NCBI GenBank assembly: GCA_910578175.1
Contig: CAJTPF010000013.1
Coordinates: 1-64,000 of the forward strand
Source of the DNA: an uncultured Lachnospiraceae bacterium
GTDB lineage: Bacteria > Bacillota > Clostridia > Lachnospirales > Lachnospiraceae
Reading direction: 5' to 3'
Length of the DNA: 64,000 nucleotides
The stretch's first letter is position 1. Each line of letters begins with the position of its first letter. The notes beneath the pieces were generated by a model. It was not told the DNA's origin and made no database searches. It was given only the letters and a program-made list of their open reading frames with translations. This document shows positions 1-8,678 of the stretch, piece by piece. The position numbers and the translations under genes are program-made.

Positions 1-204
1 TTGTGAAAGTTTTGGTTCAAATACAGGAGCATAAAACTTCTCATAAAATGTATCAAAAAGGATTTTTGCTGTATCTTCATCACAGTTACAATATGTTTGA
101 ATATAATTGATTCCTTCTTGTTTTTGCTTTTCATCCATAAAATCAAGCAGTGCATCACATGGCTCCTGATCTTCTAACATTCTTAACATACTTTCCATAT
201 CCAT
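1..204 (-). CDS. Partial hypothetical protein with YIQTYCNC repeat (cut by left edge)
   Basis: The frame is open from an ATG at 204 to the left edge, giving 68 residues of the N-terminus. It starts MDMESML, very like the MNMEGML of the neighbouring gene at 339-884, and carries one copy of the NYIQTYCNC motif followed by an acidic helix. It is therefore a paralogue of that gene, lying downstream of it on the same strand. Its upstream DNA (about 205-260) also resembles the upstream DNA of the neighbour. The C-terminus, and whether it has the zinc ribbon of the neighbour, lie outside the window. Function unknown. Confidence 0.6.
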   Translation of the reverse strand, partial: MDMESMLRMLEDQEPCDALLDFMDEKQKQEGINYIQTYCNCDEDTAKILFDTFYEKFYAPVFEPKLSQ

Positions 205-785
205 AATAATTTCTCTATTCTTTCTTATTTATTTTATCTATTTATAATACTGTAATAATTTAACTATAGCTCAGGCTACATATTACACAGTATAAGTCTG
301 TAAAATTTTGTTTTTAAGAATCTTTCATAAAAATGATTCTAAAACTTACTTCCACAATTTTTACATCTCCACGTCTTTCCATTATCCCCCATTCCAAAGA
401 TTCCAAATACCGCTATTTTGGCAATCTTTTTTGTGGCGGTTATTTTGGCGAGATTGGTTGAATTGCAGATTGGACATTTCGGTTTATTCAACCAATCCTG
501 TGCTACCTGATTATTATGTGCAACTTCCTCCAGTGATTGAGAAGTGGTATTATTTACCCAAAAAAAACACTTTTCAATTAAACTATCTAAAATTATTTTA
601 GCCATATCTTCATTACAATTACAATATGTTTGAATATAGTTCATTGCTTCTTTTGTCTGTTTTTCTTCAATAAAATCACCCACTGCATCAAATACTTCAG
701 GTTCTTCAAACATACTTAATTTGCCAAAAATATTTAAAATTTCTTTAGCCTCCTTTTCCTCACAATTGCAATATGTTTGAATATA
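81..785. repeat. Three copies of a 24-25 bp direct repeat encoding the YIQTYCNC motif
   Basis: Near-identical copies lie at about 81-105, 615-638 and 761-785; the shared core is CAATATGTTTGAATATA. On the - strand each encodes the same protein motif, once in the left-edge gene and twice in the gene at 339-884. They show internal duplication and gene duplication rather than a free-standing repeat element. Confidence 0.75.
317..340 (-). terminator. Weak hairpin at the end of the zinc-ribbon gene
   Basis: Arms AGAATC (317-322) and GATTCT (335-340) enclose 12 bases, and on the - strand the stem is followed by TAAAAACAAAATTTT. The stop codon of the gene overlaps the stem. The stem is short and AT-rich, so this is only a possible terminator. 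Confidence 0.35.
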
Positions 786-884
786 ATTCATTGCCTCTCG
801 TACTTGATTTTCTCTTATAAATGTATACATTGTCCACCATGATTCTTTTCCTTTATATAAGCTTAACATACCTTCCATATTCAT
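339..884 (-). CDS. Hypothetical protein with tandem CNC repeats and C-terminal zinc ribbon
   Basis: A 181-residue protein. Two repeat units of about 48 residues, each with the motif EAMNYIQTYCNC, are at residues 30-54 and 79-102. They are followed by a C-terminal domain with CPIC (137-140) and CKNC (174-177), a spacing typical of a structural zinc ribbon, with a hydrophobic segment AVFGIFGMG between the pairs. I know similar zinc-ribbon tails from uncharacterised clostridial proteins but not a function. RBS GGAGG precedes the ATG. The base composition is clearly more AT-rich than the housekeeping genes. A paralogue is cut by the left edge and a truncated phage gene faces it, so it may be a cargo gene of a mobile region. 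Confidence 0.65.
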   Translation of the reverse strand: MNMEGMLSLYKGKESWWTMYTFIRENQVREAMNYIQTYCNCEEKEAKEILNIFGKLSMFEEPEVFDAVGDFIEEKQTKEAMNYIQTYCNCNEDMAKIILDSLIEKCFFWVNNTTSQSLEEVAHNNQVAQDWLNKPKCPICNSTNLAKITATKKIAKIAVFGIFGMGDNGKTWRCKNCGSKF

Positions 885-1077
885 AATAATACCTCCTAAT
901 CTATTTTTATTTTATTATACTATAACAACTTTAACTACGCAATTTAAAACTAAAGGAGAGTCTTTAAACGCTTTTAATAGAATTAATAGTATAATAAATG
1001 ATAGCACAATTTCATATACGAATTTAGGACCTGCATTAACTTCTGCCTCCAAAGAATATTCCACGGAAGCATTAAAA

Positions 1078-4000
1078 ATGGCTATTGCCCAAACAGAATT
1101 AACAAAAAAGCAAATCAAGGGAATCTTATCAACAAAAGGACTTACTGGTGCAACTCTTAAAAGCACCACAGCAGAATTAGCCCAAATCACAGCTACCAAT
1201 CAAACTGCCGCAGCTCAGGCAGGAGCCACCGTTTCTACCAATGTTTTCTCCGCTTCTCTGAAAAAGCTGGGCCTGGCATTGAAAGGCCTGGTTGCTTCAC
1301 ATCCTGTTTTAACTGCCATGGCAGGAATCGCAGTTGCTGCATTTGCTGCCGTAAAAATTTTTGATGCCCTGACGGAATCCAACAAAGAATACATCGCAAA
1401 ACAGCAGAAAATCGTAGATACTGCCAAAGAGAATATCAAAAATTATGATGATGAAATATCATCACTGGAAAATTTACAGGAAAAATTAAAAGAAGCAAAA
1501 AACAACAAAGAAGAACTTGCGAAAATACAGGGAGATTTAAATAATTCAATTGGATATACACCGGGATTGCTGAACAATGAATCCGGAGCTTATGATATTG
1601 CCAACCAAAAAATAAAAGACAGAATCGCACGGTTAAAAGAATTAAAACAGGAAGAATTAAACAAGAAAATAACTGCACAAAAAAATATTTTTAATAATCG
1701 TGAAATTGATAATGGATGGGGAGTCGATCACAAGCTCAGCCATTATTCAAAGCAAAAGATACATAAAGAAGATTACAAATTTCTACAAGTAATATTTGGC
1801 GAATATTTGGGGGACTTGGATTCCGAATCCTTAACTCTGCAGGAAATATACGATATTCTTAAAAAAAATGGATTTGGAACAGATAATAAAGATGGATATC
1901 CAAATATGTCAGATTCAGAAATCTGGAGTCATTTAATAAATGTTGCAAATAACGATTCTATACTTGGTCTTCCTTCGGCTCAAGAAATGCAGGAATATTT
2001 TGATGAACAAACTCAAAATGTACAGGAAATTTTTAAAGATTCCGGTATTTTTGAAGATTCAGAAAGTATTTTTTCCACAGAAGAATTAAATGCAATGATT
2101 CAAAGTCTTGTAGAAGGCGGATATGCCTCGGATTTGGAAGGTATTCAACAGGCACTTGAAGCCTTGATGAATAATAGTGAATTGTCAGGACTCATCAATC
2201 AATACTATGAATCTCTCTTTGATGAATCTGTCGATTCCGATGCCTTATACAGTCAGATAAAGACACAGTTTGACGAATTGGAAAACCAATATCCAATGCT
2301 AAAAGGCACCTTTGAAAACTTTTACAATAACATGGGAAAAGATGTGGAAAAAGCAAGCAATATAACTTTAAAATCCACTCTGTTTGATTCTGTCAAGTTA
2401 TTGAAAGAGAATATGGATTCTCTCACCTCTTCCACCTCTTCCCTTTCCTCTGCGCTGGCAACCCTTTATTCCGGCGATTACAATTCCAGCGATTTGTTAT
2501 CCTCCATATCCGCCATCAACTCTGCCATTTCCGAATTCGGTGACAAAGTATCGATTGACTGGGAACATATATCTTCTGTTGATGAACTGCAGAACGAACT
2601 GTTAAAAATCTCCGAAGCCTATGCAGACTCCATGATGGCCAAAACCGGGATGAACGACAGTGCTTTTGCAAAAGTAGTAAAAAATTCTATAATAGAAACC
2701 GTAAAACTGAAAGCACAATTAGACGGTGTTAATTCGGCCTTCGATTCCTTACAGAATAATTACAAAACCTTAAATGATACAATAACTGCTTACAATGAAA
2801 ACGGATATATAACCGTTGACCAGTTACAATCATTACTGACTATGGACAATAAATATCTTGCCTGCCTTACAGATCAAAACGGAGCATTAACCTTAAACCA
2901 GACAGCTTATGCCAATCTGACAAAAATTCAGATCGAAAACGCCAAAGCCGCAGCTCTGACCAAATATGAATCTGAAATCGCACGTATCAAACAGGATGCA
3001 CTGGCAAGATCAAATAAAGAACTCAGTGACGGTATCGGATCTGAGTCCGATGGACTTATCGAAAAATTAAACTCCTTAGCAGAACGTTTTACCATTCTGT
3101 CAGGTACTGTATCTTTCACAAAAAAAATACTTTCCAAAATAAAAAATGTAAAAGATGATTTAAAATCACAGGCAGAAATTGAAGCTGAAAATAATTATAT
3201 TGACGAACAGGCAAAAAAAGAATTAGAAGAAGCTAAAAAAGTTTATGATACCAGTTTACAATTAATCCATCAAACAGGCGCTGCTGCAGATAAATCCATG
3301 GATGAAATATTTGGAAACAAAAAAGACTCCGATTCATCACCTGCTGATTCCGCTTCTGTTGCAGCCGATACTACCTTCAACTGGATAGAAACCCGTATCT
3401 CCCGCCTCCAGCGCCGCTTCCAAAACATGGTAGACTCCGTCACCGGCTATGTATCCTCCCATTTCAAGCTAAATAAAATGGAAGAAGAACTCCGCAGTCT
3501 GGACGAACAGATCTCCGCATACCAGTCCGCCGAAGCCCTCTATTTTCAAAAAGCATATAACATCCCTCTGGACGAGGGCTTCCGCCAAAAAGTAATCAAT
3601 GGTGAGATCAGCGTACAAACGCTAAGTAACGAAAGCCTTGTCAATGCAGTAAATGAATTTAAGGAATGGTATGAAAAATATCTGGATGCCGTTGACCAGA
3701 AAGTAAAACTGACAAATGACAGACAGGCAAAGATCCGTGAAAAAATGGATCTTCAGGCTGCCTTTCATCAGACACGGCAAAACCGGCTTTCCGCTGCGGC
3801 CGACCGATTTAACGACACCATCGACAACAAAACTTCCCGCGGTAAATATGTTACTCCTGCCTATTATCGACATCTGATCCAAAATGCGGAACAGCAGATC
3901 GCAGAATACACGGCAGAAAAAAACCTGTGGCAAAATTATCTGTCCACACTGGAAGAGACTTCCGATGAATACGAAGGCGTCATGGATTCCATCGAAGGCA

Positions 4001-6246
4001 TTGATTCCTCCATCCGCTCCTGTATCGCAGATCAGCTGGAATGGAAGAAAACCATTGCAGAAACCGGCTATAACCGCCTGGTTTCCAAATATGAGGCTTT
4101 AGAAACCAAAAGCGGCAGCCGGACCGAAAAGATTGAGTACCTGGAGTCCATCGGCGGTTTCGGTTCGAAATCCGACTACAATACACTGATCCGTCTGAAC
4201 GGGAAACAGATTCAAAACCTGTACGCACAAAATGCAGAACTGGAACAACTGCGGAACAACTGCGATGCCGGTACGGATCTGTGGAAAGAATATACAAAAA
4301 ATATTCAGGATAATAATTCATCTGTTCTGGATCTGACCCGGTCTACCGCAGAGTATGCGGATACCCTCTATCATCTTCCGATTGAAAAAGCCTCGGCCAA
4401 AACGGAACGGCTGCAGAAAGACTTTGAGTTGCTGGAAAAGAAAATGGAATACGCCGATTCCTATGTATCCAAAAATAAATATCTGGATAAAGAAAACTCC
4501 AACGAATACGGACAGCTTACGGCTTACCGGGAAGCTTCGGCCGCCGCCGGAAAATCATTTTACGGTAAAAGATCCAATCTTCTGAAACAAATCGATTTCC
4601 AATCCCTGAACGGAAACGATATACGGATCCTGCGGCAATGTATAAATAACGGAACTGCCATTCCGGCATCCATAATCGCAAAAATGGACGCTTCTTCTGC
4701 AGCCCGGGCAAATAAGTATAACGCCTCATTAAAAGCCAAAAATGAAGCGGATCTCAACTATGAATCCTACCGTTACGACTACATTAAAAATAAAAAAAGC
4801 CGCGGGGAGCAGAAACTGGAGCATATAAATAATCATTACGAAACGGAACTAACCAAGTGGACGGATGAGGCAACCCTTTATAACGCAAAAATCTCACTGA
4901 AAGAAAAGCTGGGAGTCACACAATCCCGGACCGATTACAACCGTCTGATCGCAAACAGCAAAAAACAGGAACATCTGCTGGAACATCAGCGTTCCGCCAT
5001 TTATGCCCAGATTCAGAAAAATTTAACGTCCGGTGTATGGAGTTATGACAGTGAGGAATACAAAAAAGCAAAATCTGCACTGTACGGTATTGATGAAAAC
5101 ATTTTAAAAGCCAAAACCGACCAGCAGGAATGGAATAACGCCATCCGGTCGATTCCTGTCAACACCATTGAAAAACTATCTTCCGTATTGAATCTTGTAA
5201 AATCCAGACTGGAAGGACTTATGGATCTGGCCGAGAAACATGGAAACACCGTTTCTCCTTCCGCATTAAAGAAACTGATCTACCAGTCGGTTTCAGTCGC
5301 AGATCAGGCCCGGGAATCCATCGAACTGTATACCGAAATGATAAATAAGAAACTGACCGGCGGGGACTGGGCAAAACTGACAGAAAAACAGCTGGCCAAG
5401 GTCTGGAAGTATATCGAAGCCGGAGATATCAGCCGGTTAAAAAACTACTTTACCTATACGCTGAACATAGACCCTGCCACTTTGGAAGAATTTTTCAGTG
5501 ACATTGATAAGATCGCCGATGAGACCGATAAAAAATTTCAGGCGGAAATACAGGCAGAAGAATATCTGGACCGTTTTTTTGACCTTTATATCGACAAACT
5601 CAATAAAGTCAAAGAAAAACTAAATGAGATAAACGATGCCAGGCAGAAAGCGCTGGAGCTGGAAAAGCTGGAAGCCGGTCTGCAAAAAGCAAAAGATAAC
5701 AAAACCATATCTATTTACCGGGAAGGCGTCGGTATGGTATATGAAGCCGACCAGGCCGCCATAAAAGAGGCGCAGGACAATCTGGATGACTTTTATTATG
5801 AACAGATGATCGATCATTTGGATAAGATTTCGGATATTCTGGAAGAATTAAAAGAAACGTTTAATATCTATACCGATAATGGAACTCTCAAAGCCGATTA
5901 CGAAAGCATTATCGCCGACGCCTTAACTTCTGCAGCCGACTTATATGCCAAAGGATTACAATCCCTTGGCGGTAACTCCGGTTCCTTTGATTTATACAAA
6001 AATCTCATGCAGTCAGGCGGACTGCCTGAGATCCTGCTGGAACAAAATCTGGCGGATATGAAAAACAGAATGAAAGACAATATTTCTGCGGTTTCTTCCG
6101 CCTCCGGCAATAAAATAACAAATATATCCCTGAAACTGGATAATGTTTCTTTGCCAAACATTAAAAACGGTCAGGATGCAGAGAAATTTATCCAGGAATT
6201 AAAACGCATCAGTTTAGACGCGCAACAATTTGTAAATAAAAAATAA
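1078..6246 (+). CDS. Phage tail tape-measure protein, 5'-truncated
   Basis: A 1,722-residue, mainly helical protein. Residues 1-45 (AQTELTKKQIKGILSTKGL and the Ala/Thr-rich stretch after it) match a segment common in the middle of clostridial phage tape-measure proteins, followed by a hydrophobic segment near residues 80-100 and long coiled coil. From about residue 765 to 1,500 there are diverged repeats beginning Y..LI....QI (near residues 930, 1,034, 1,287 and 1,397). The ATG at 1078 has no ribosome site, and protein-like sequence continues in the same open frame upstream to about 938 (SLNAFNRINSI, then NLGPALTSASKEY), with no start codon. So the real N-terminus is missing and this is a gene fragment, perhaps a pseudogene. 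Confidence 0.75.
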   Translation: MAIAQTELTKKQIKGILSTKGLTGATLKSTTAELAQITATNQTAAAQAGATVSTNVFSASLKKLGLALKGLVASHPVLTAMAGIAVAAFAAVKIFDALTESNKEYIAKQQKIVDTAKENIKNYDDEISSLENLQEKLKEAKNNKEELAKIQGDLNNSIGYTPGLLNNESGAYDIANQKIKDRIARLKELKQEELNKKITAQKNIFNNREIDNGWGVDHKLSHYSKQKIHKEDYKFLQVIFGEYLGDLDSESLTLQEIYDILKKNGFGTDNKDGYPNMSDSEIWSHLINVANNDSILGLPSAQEMQEYFDEQTQNVQEIFKDSGIFEDSESIFSTEELNAMIQSLVEGGYASDLEGIQQALEALMNNSELSGLINQYYESLFDESVDSDALYSQIKTQFDELENQYPMLKGTFENFYNNMGKDVEKASNITLKSTLFDSVKLLKENMDSLTSSTSSLSSALATLYSGDYNSSDLLSSISAINSAISEFGDKVSIDWEHISSVDELQNELLKISEAYADSMMAKTGMNDSAFAKVVKNSIIETVKLKAQLDGVNSAFDSLQNNYKTLNDTITAYNENGYITVDQLQSLLTMDNKYLACLTDQNGALTLNQTAYANLTKIQIENAKAAALTKYESEIARIKQDALARSNKELSDGIGSESDGLIEKLNSLAERFTILSGTVSFTKKILSKIKNVKDDLKSQAEIEAENNYIDEQAKKELEEAKKVYDTSLQLIHQTGAAADKSMDEIFGNKKDSDSSPADSASVAADTTFNWIETRISRLQRRFQNMVDSVTGYVSSHFKLNKMEEELRSLDEQISAYQSAEALYFQKAYNIPLDEGFRQKVINGEISVQTLSNESLVNAVNEFKEWYEKYLDAVDQKVKLTNDRQAKIREKMDLQAAFHQTRQNRLSAAADRFNDTIDNKTSRGKYVTPAYYRHLIQNAEQQIAEYTAEKNLWQNYLSTLEETSDEYEGVMDSIEGIDSSIRSCIADQLEWKKTIAETGYNRLVSKYEALETKSGSRTEKIEYLESIGGFGSKSDYNTLIRLNGKQIQNLYAQNAELEQLRNNCDAGTDLWKEYTKNIQDNNSSVLDLTRSTAEYADTLYHLPIEKASAKTERLQKDFELLEKKMEYADSYVSKNKYLDKENSNEYGQLTAYREASAAAGKSFYGKRSNLLKQIDFQSLNGNDIRILRQCINNGTAIPASIIAKMDASSAARANKYNASLKAKNEADLNYESYRYDYIKNKKSRGEQKLEHINNHYETELTKWTDEATLYNAKISLKEKLGVTQSRTDYNRLIANSKKQEHLLEHQRSAIYAQIQKNLTSGVWSYDSEEYKKAKSALYGIDENILKAKTDQQEWNNAIRSIPVNTIEKLSSVLNLVKSRLEGLMDLAEKHGNTVSPSALKKLIYQSVSVADQARESIELYTEMINKKLTGGDWAKLTEKQLAKVWKYIEAGDISRLKNYFTYTLNIDPATLEEFFSDIDKIADETDKKFQAEIQAEEYLDRFFDLYIDKLNKVKEKLNEINDARQKALELEKLEAGLQKAKDNKTISIYREGVGMVYEADQAAIKEAQDNLDDFYYEQMIDHLDKISDILEELKETFNIYTDNGTLKADYESIIADALTSAADLYAKGLQSLGGNSGSFDLYKNLMQSGGLPEILLEQNLADMKNRMKDNISAVSSASGNKITNISLKLDNVSLPNIKNGQDAEKFIQELKRISLDAQQFVNKK

Positions 6247-6254
6247 TACATCCC

Positions 6255-6286
6255 GGCTGTTCCTTCCCAAGGGAACAGCCTGTTTT
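6255..6286 (+). terminator. Hairpin between tape measure and downstream tail genes
   Basis: Perfect 9-bp arms GGCTGTTCC (6255-6263) and GGAACAGCC (6272-6280) followed by TGTTTTT, directly before the ribosome site of the next gene. It looks like an intrinsic terminator inside the tail operon and may lower downstream expression relative to the tape measure. Confidence 0.6.
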
Positions 6287-6300
6287 TAGGAGGTCAGACT

Positions 6301-6582
6301 TTGAACAATATAAATATAAACCGGATCATACTGGAAGCCATTGATACTGTCACGGAAAAAAAGATCAAACAAATGAATCTGCCGGACATCTATACCGGAA
6401 CGATCGTCGATTCCTATACAGGCGGATATATCGTGTTATCTAACGGTACAAAATCCAAAATACCGGATTCCTGTATCCGGACGACCGGTAGTCAGGTTCT
6501 TGTCTGCAGACTATCCGGCGGCAGTTCCTTTATCATCCATCCTTCTGCTGCTTTATCCCAACGATCGACCAAGGAGGCGTAA
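6301..6582 (+). CDS. Small phage tail-region protein of unknown function
   Basis: A 93-residue protein starting with TTG at 6301 behind a strong AGGAGG site (6288-6293). It has an N-terminal helix (RIILEAIDTVTEKKIKQ) and then a short beta-rich part (YTGTIVDSYTGGYIVLSNG) that could form a small barrel like those of phage baseplate accessory proteins. Its stop lies two bases before the ATG of the next gene, so both are one transcript. I do not recognise a named family. Confidence 0.55.
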   Translation: MNNININRIILEAIDTVTEKKIKQMNLPDIYTGTIVDSYTGGYIVLSNGTKSKIPDSCIRTTGSQVLVCRLSGGSSFIIHPSAALSQRSTKEA

Positions 6583-6583
6583 C

Positions 6584-7723
6584 ATGACAACCGTAAACGT
6601 AAAACCCGTGCTATCCCGTACAGCGGGATTCGATGCTTCAAACGAATATGCGATTCATTATAAATGGGAGGGACCCTTTGCCATAACTTCCGCAATCCTC
6701 ACTGTCTATCAGGACAATGCCGTCATTCAGACCATAGAACATAGCAGCATGCTCTGTTCCATTCCGATCCCGGCAGATACGTTAGTCAACGGAACCGAAT
6801 ATAAAATAACCGTAAAAGTTAAGAACAATACCTATGAAAGTCTGGAAAGTTCCGCGCAGATCCTGTATTGCGATACCGCTCCGGAAGTTTCCATTGACGG
6901 AATCCTGTCTGTCATCGCTTCTTCCTGTGTCACCCTGAGTCTGAATTACCATCAGGCAGAAGCCGTACCGGTTCATTCCTTTCGCTTATCCGTCTGGGAT
7001 GCTAACGGAACAAATCTGATCGACCGATCCGAAGAATTATATTCCCCCGATTCCGTCTATGTATTCGACGGATTAAAAGATAACGAAACCTATACCTTCC
7101 GATTATACGGAACCACCGTTCATCAGACTGCTTTTGAGTATTCTGTCAAGGCATATGCCGATTTTATCCGTCCCGGAATCCGACAGGGCATCGAACTCAG
7201 CCAGTCGGATTCCGACGGAACCGTCAACATTGATGTAACGGTCATTCCTGTTTCCTATGAGGGCAATAACATATCATTTACGGATAACAACACGGCGGTA
7301 GATATCACCCGGCCGGGAGCTTCCGTAACCTATCAGGGCGGATTCAATATTAAAAATGATTTTACTCTGCAGACGGATTGCAGAGCTGTTTCCGAACATT
7401 GTAAATTACTGGAACTGACTGCCCCGGAAAATCCCGCAGCCAGAATCGAAATACACAGCGCCGTAAAAAATAACTATGAATACCGTGAGGTTCCGAACGG
7501 AACCAAAGATTCCTATCAATACGGAACTTCCTGTTATATACGAACGGTACGGAGCCGGGAGTTTTATCTGATCTTAAAAGTCTTTCAGAATCCCTCCGGC
7601 GAGATCCTGTTATTGGAAAGCAACCATCTGGATGCAGATTCCATCCGTGATAAACCGATCAACATATGGTTACAAAAGAAAAAAAATCTTTACGGAATAA
7701 AAATTGCAAAAAAGGAGGAATGA
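6584..7723 (+). CDS. Beta-sandwich (fibronectin III-like) tail/baseplate protein
   Basis: I choose the ATG at 6584 (AAGGAGG at 6571-6577) rather than the in-frame ATG at 6500, which lies inside the previous gene and lacks a ribosome site. The 379-residue product has two or three repeats of roughly 90 residues with the strand pattern and phrases typical of fibronectin III folds (NGTEYKITVKVKNNTYES, DNETYTFRLYGTTV). It sits between the tape measure and the hub gene, which suggests a distal tail or baseplate role. Exact family not recognised. Confidence 0.55.
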   Translation: MTTVNVKPVLSRTAGFDASNEYAIHYKWEGPFAITSAILTVYQDNAVIQTIEHSSMLCSIPIPADTLVNGTEYKITVKVKNNTYESLESSAQILYCDTAPEVSIDGILSVIASSCVTLSLNYHQAEAVPVHSFRLSVWDANGTNLIDRSEELYSPDSVYVFDGLKDNETYTFRLYGTTVHQTAFEYSVKAYADFIRPGIRQGIELSQSDSDGTVNIDVTVIPVSYEGNNISFTDNNTAVDITRPGASVTYQGGFNIKNDFTLQTDCRAVSEHCKLLELTAPENPAARIEIHSAVKNNYEYREVPNGTKDSYQYGTSCYIRTVRSREFYLILKVFQNPSGEILLLESNHLDADSIRDKPINIWLQKKKNLYGIKIAKKEE

Positions 7724-7729
7724 TATATC

Positions 7730-8647
7730 ATGCTGCTTGGCAATACCTATATGGGAAATCCACAGGAGATCAATGCAGCCGCACCTGTAATAAATATATC
7801 ACAGATCACGCTGACCGGAGCGGTCTTCGATACATTAAAATTATGCAGCGGCTCAGATTATGAATATACTCCGGCCATTTTGCCGGAATCGGACAACAAT
7901 ACCGTATTGTTGTCCAAATTTAACGGAACCCTGGCGACCAACGATATTGAATTTCAGATCGGAAAAACCAATTATTTTATTATTAAAAGACGGGAACAAC
8001 GAGATTCTACAACAAAATTCTCGGTCATCGGAAAAGTTTCTTCCCGGGAAATTATCTATGACGAATCCGCCAATACCTATCATTTTACCTTTTCGGACCG
8101 GACCCCGGGCTTTAGTACGGTCTATGAATACTCCGTGTGCGCGGTATCTGACAATGTAGAAGGCGCTTCGTTTACAAAAACCATTTCATCCGGATTTAAC
8201 GGACTGGTGCTTACCGGTCCTGACAGCGAAAACCGGGTCGTTACTTATGCCACACAACTGGAACCTTCCGCCACACAGCAGATCAATGTAAAGACAAACC
8301 TGATCACAACCCTTGGCAGTCCCTACCCTTTTTCCTTCAGCAGCAAATCTTCCAATTACCGCAGCGGAACCGCAAAGGGATTATTTCTTCCCGCTTCGGG
8401 CGATGTCTACGATCTGGAAACCGCCGGCCGCTATCAGGAGGACTTTATACGATTTCTTTCCAACGGAAAAGCGAAACTGCTTAAAATGTTTGACGGCAGA
8501 AAATGGCTGGTAGTGATCCATGACAATATAGATATCGACTGTTCGGAACATGCTGATAAAGCAATCATATCCTTTAACTGGACGGAAATCGGCGACTCTG
8601 AGGATTATGATGCCCTGGCAGATCATGGTATCATTCCCACGGAATGA
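7730..8647 (+). CDS. Probable baseplate/distal tail protein
   Basis: 305 residues, almost wholly beta-strand, with a fibronectin-like stretch (STVYEYSVCAVSDNVEGASF) near residues 125-150. AAGGAGG precedes the ATG by about 10 bases. It lies six bases after the previous gene and about 30 before the hub gene. The protein class is judged from position and composition; no catalytic motif is visible. Confidence 0.5.
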   Translation: MLLGNTYMGNPQEINAAAPVINISQITLTGAVFDTLKLCSGSDYEYTPAILPESDNNTVLLSKFNGTLATNDIEFQIGKTNYFIIKRREQRDSTTKFSVIGKVSSREIIYDESANTYHFTFSDRTPGFSTVYEYSVCAVSDNVEGASFTKTISSGFNGLVLTGPDSENRVVTYATQLEPSATQQINVKTNLITTLGSPYPFSFSSKSSNYRSGTAKGLFLPASGDVYDLETAGRYQEDFIRFLSNGKAKLLKMFDGRKWLVVIHDNIDIDCSEHADKAIISFNWTEIGDSEDYDALADHGIIPTE

Positions 8648-8678
8648 ATGATTAAATGAAAGGAGAATGGGTATACAC

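Noticed and set aside
1078..1080. ATG at 1078 as the true start of the tape-measure protein
   Set aside because: No ribosome site precedes it and protein-like sequence continues in frame upstream, so it is more likely an internal Met of a truncated gene.
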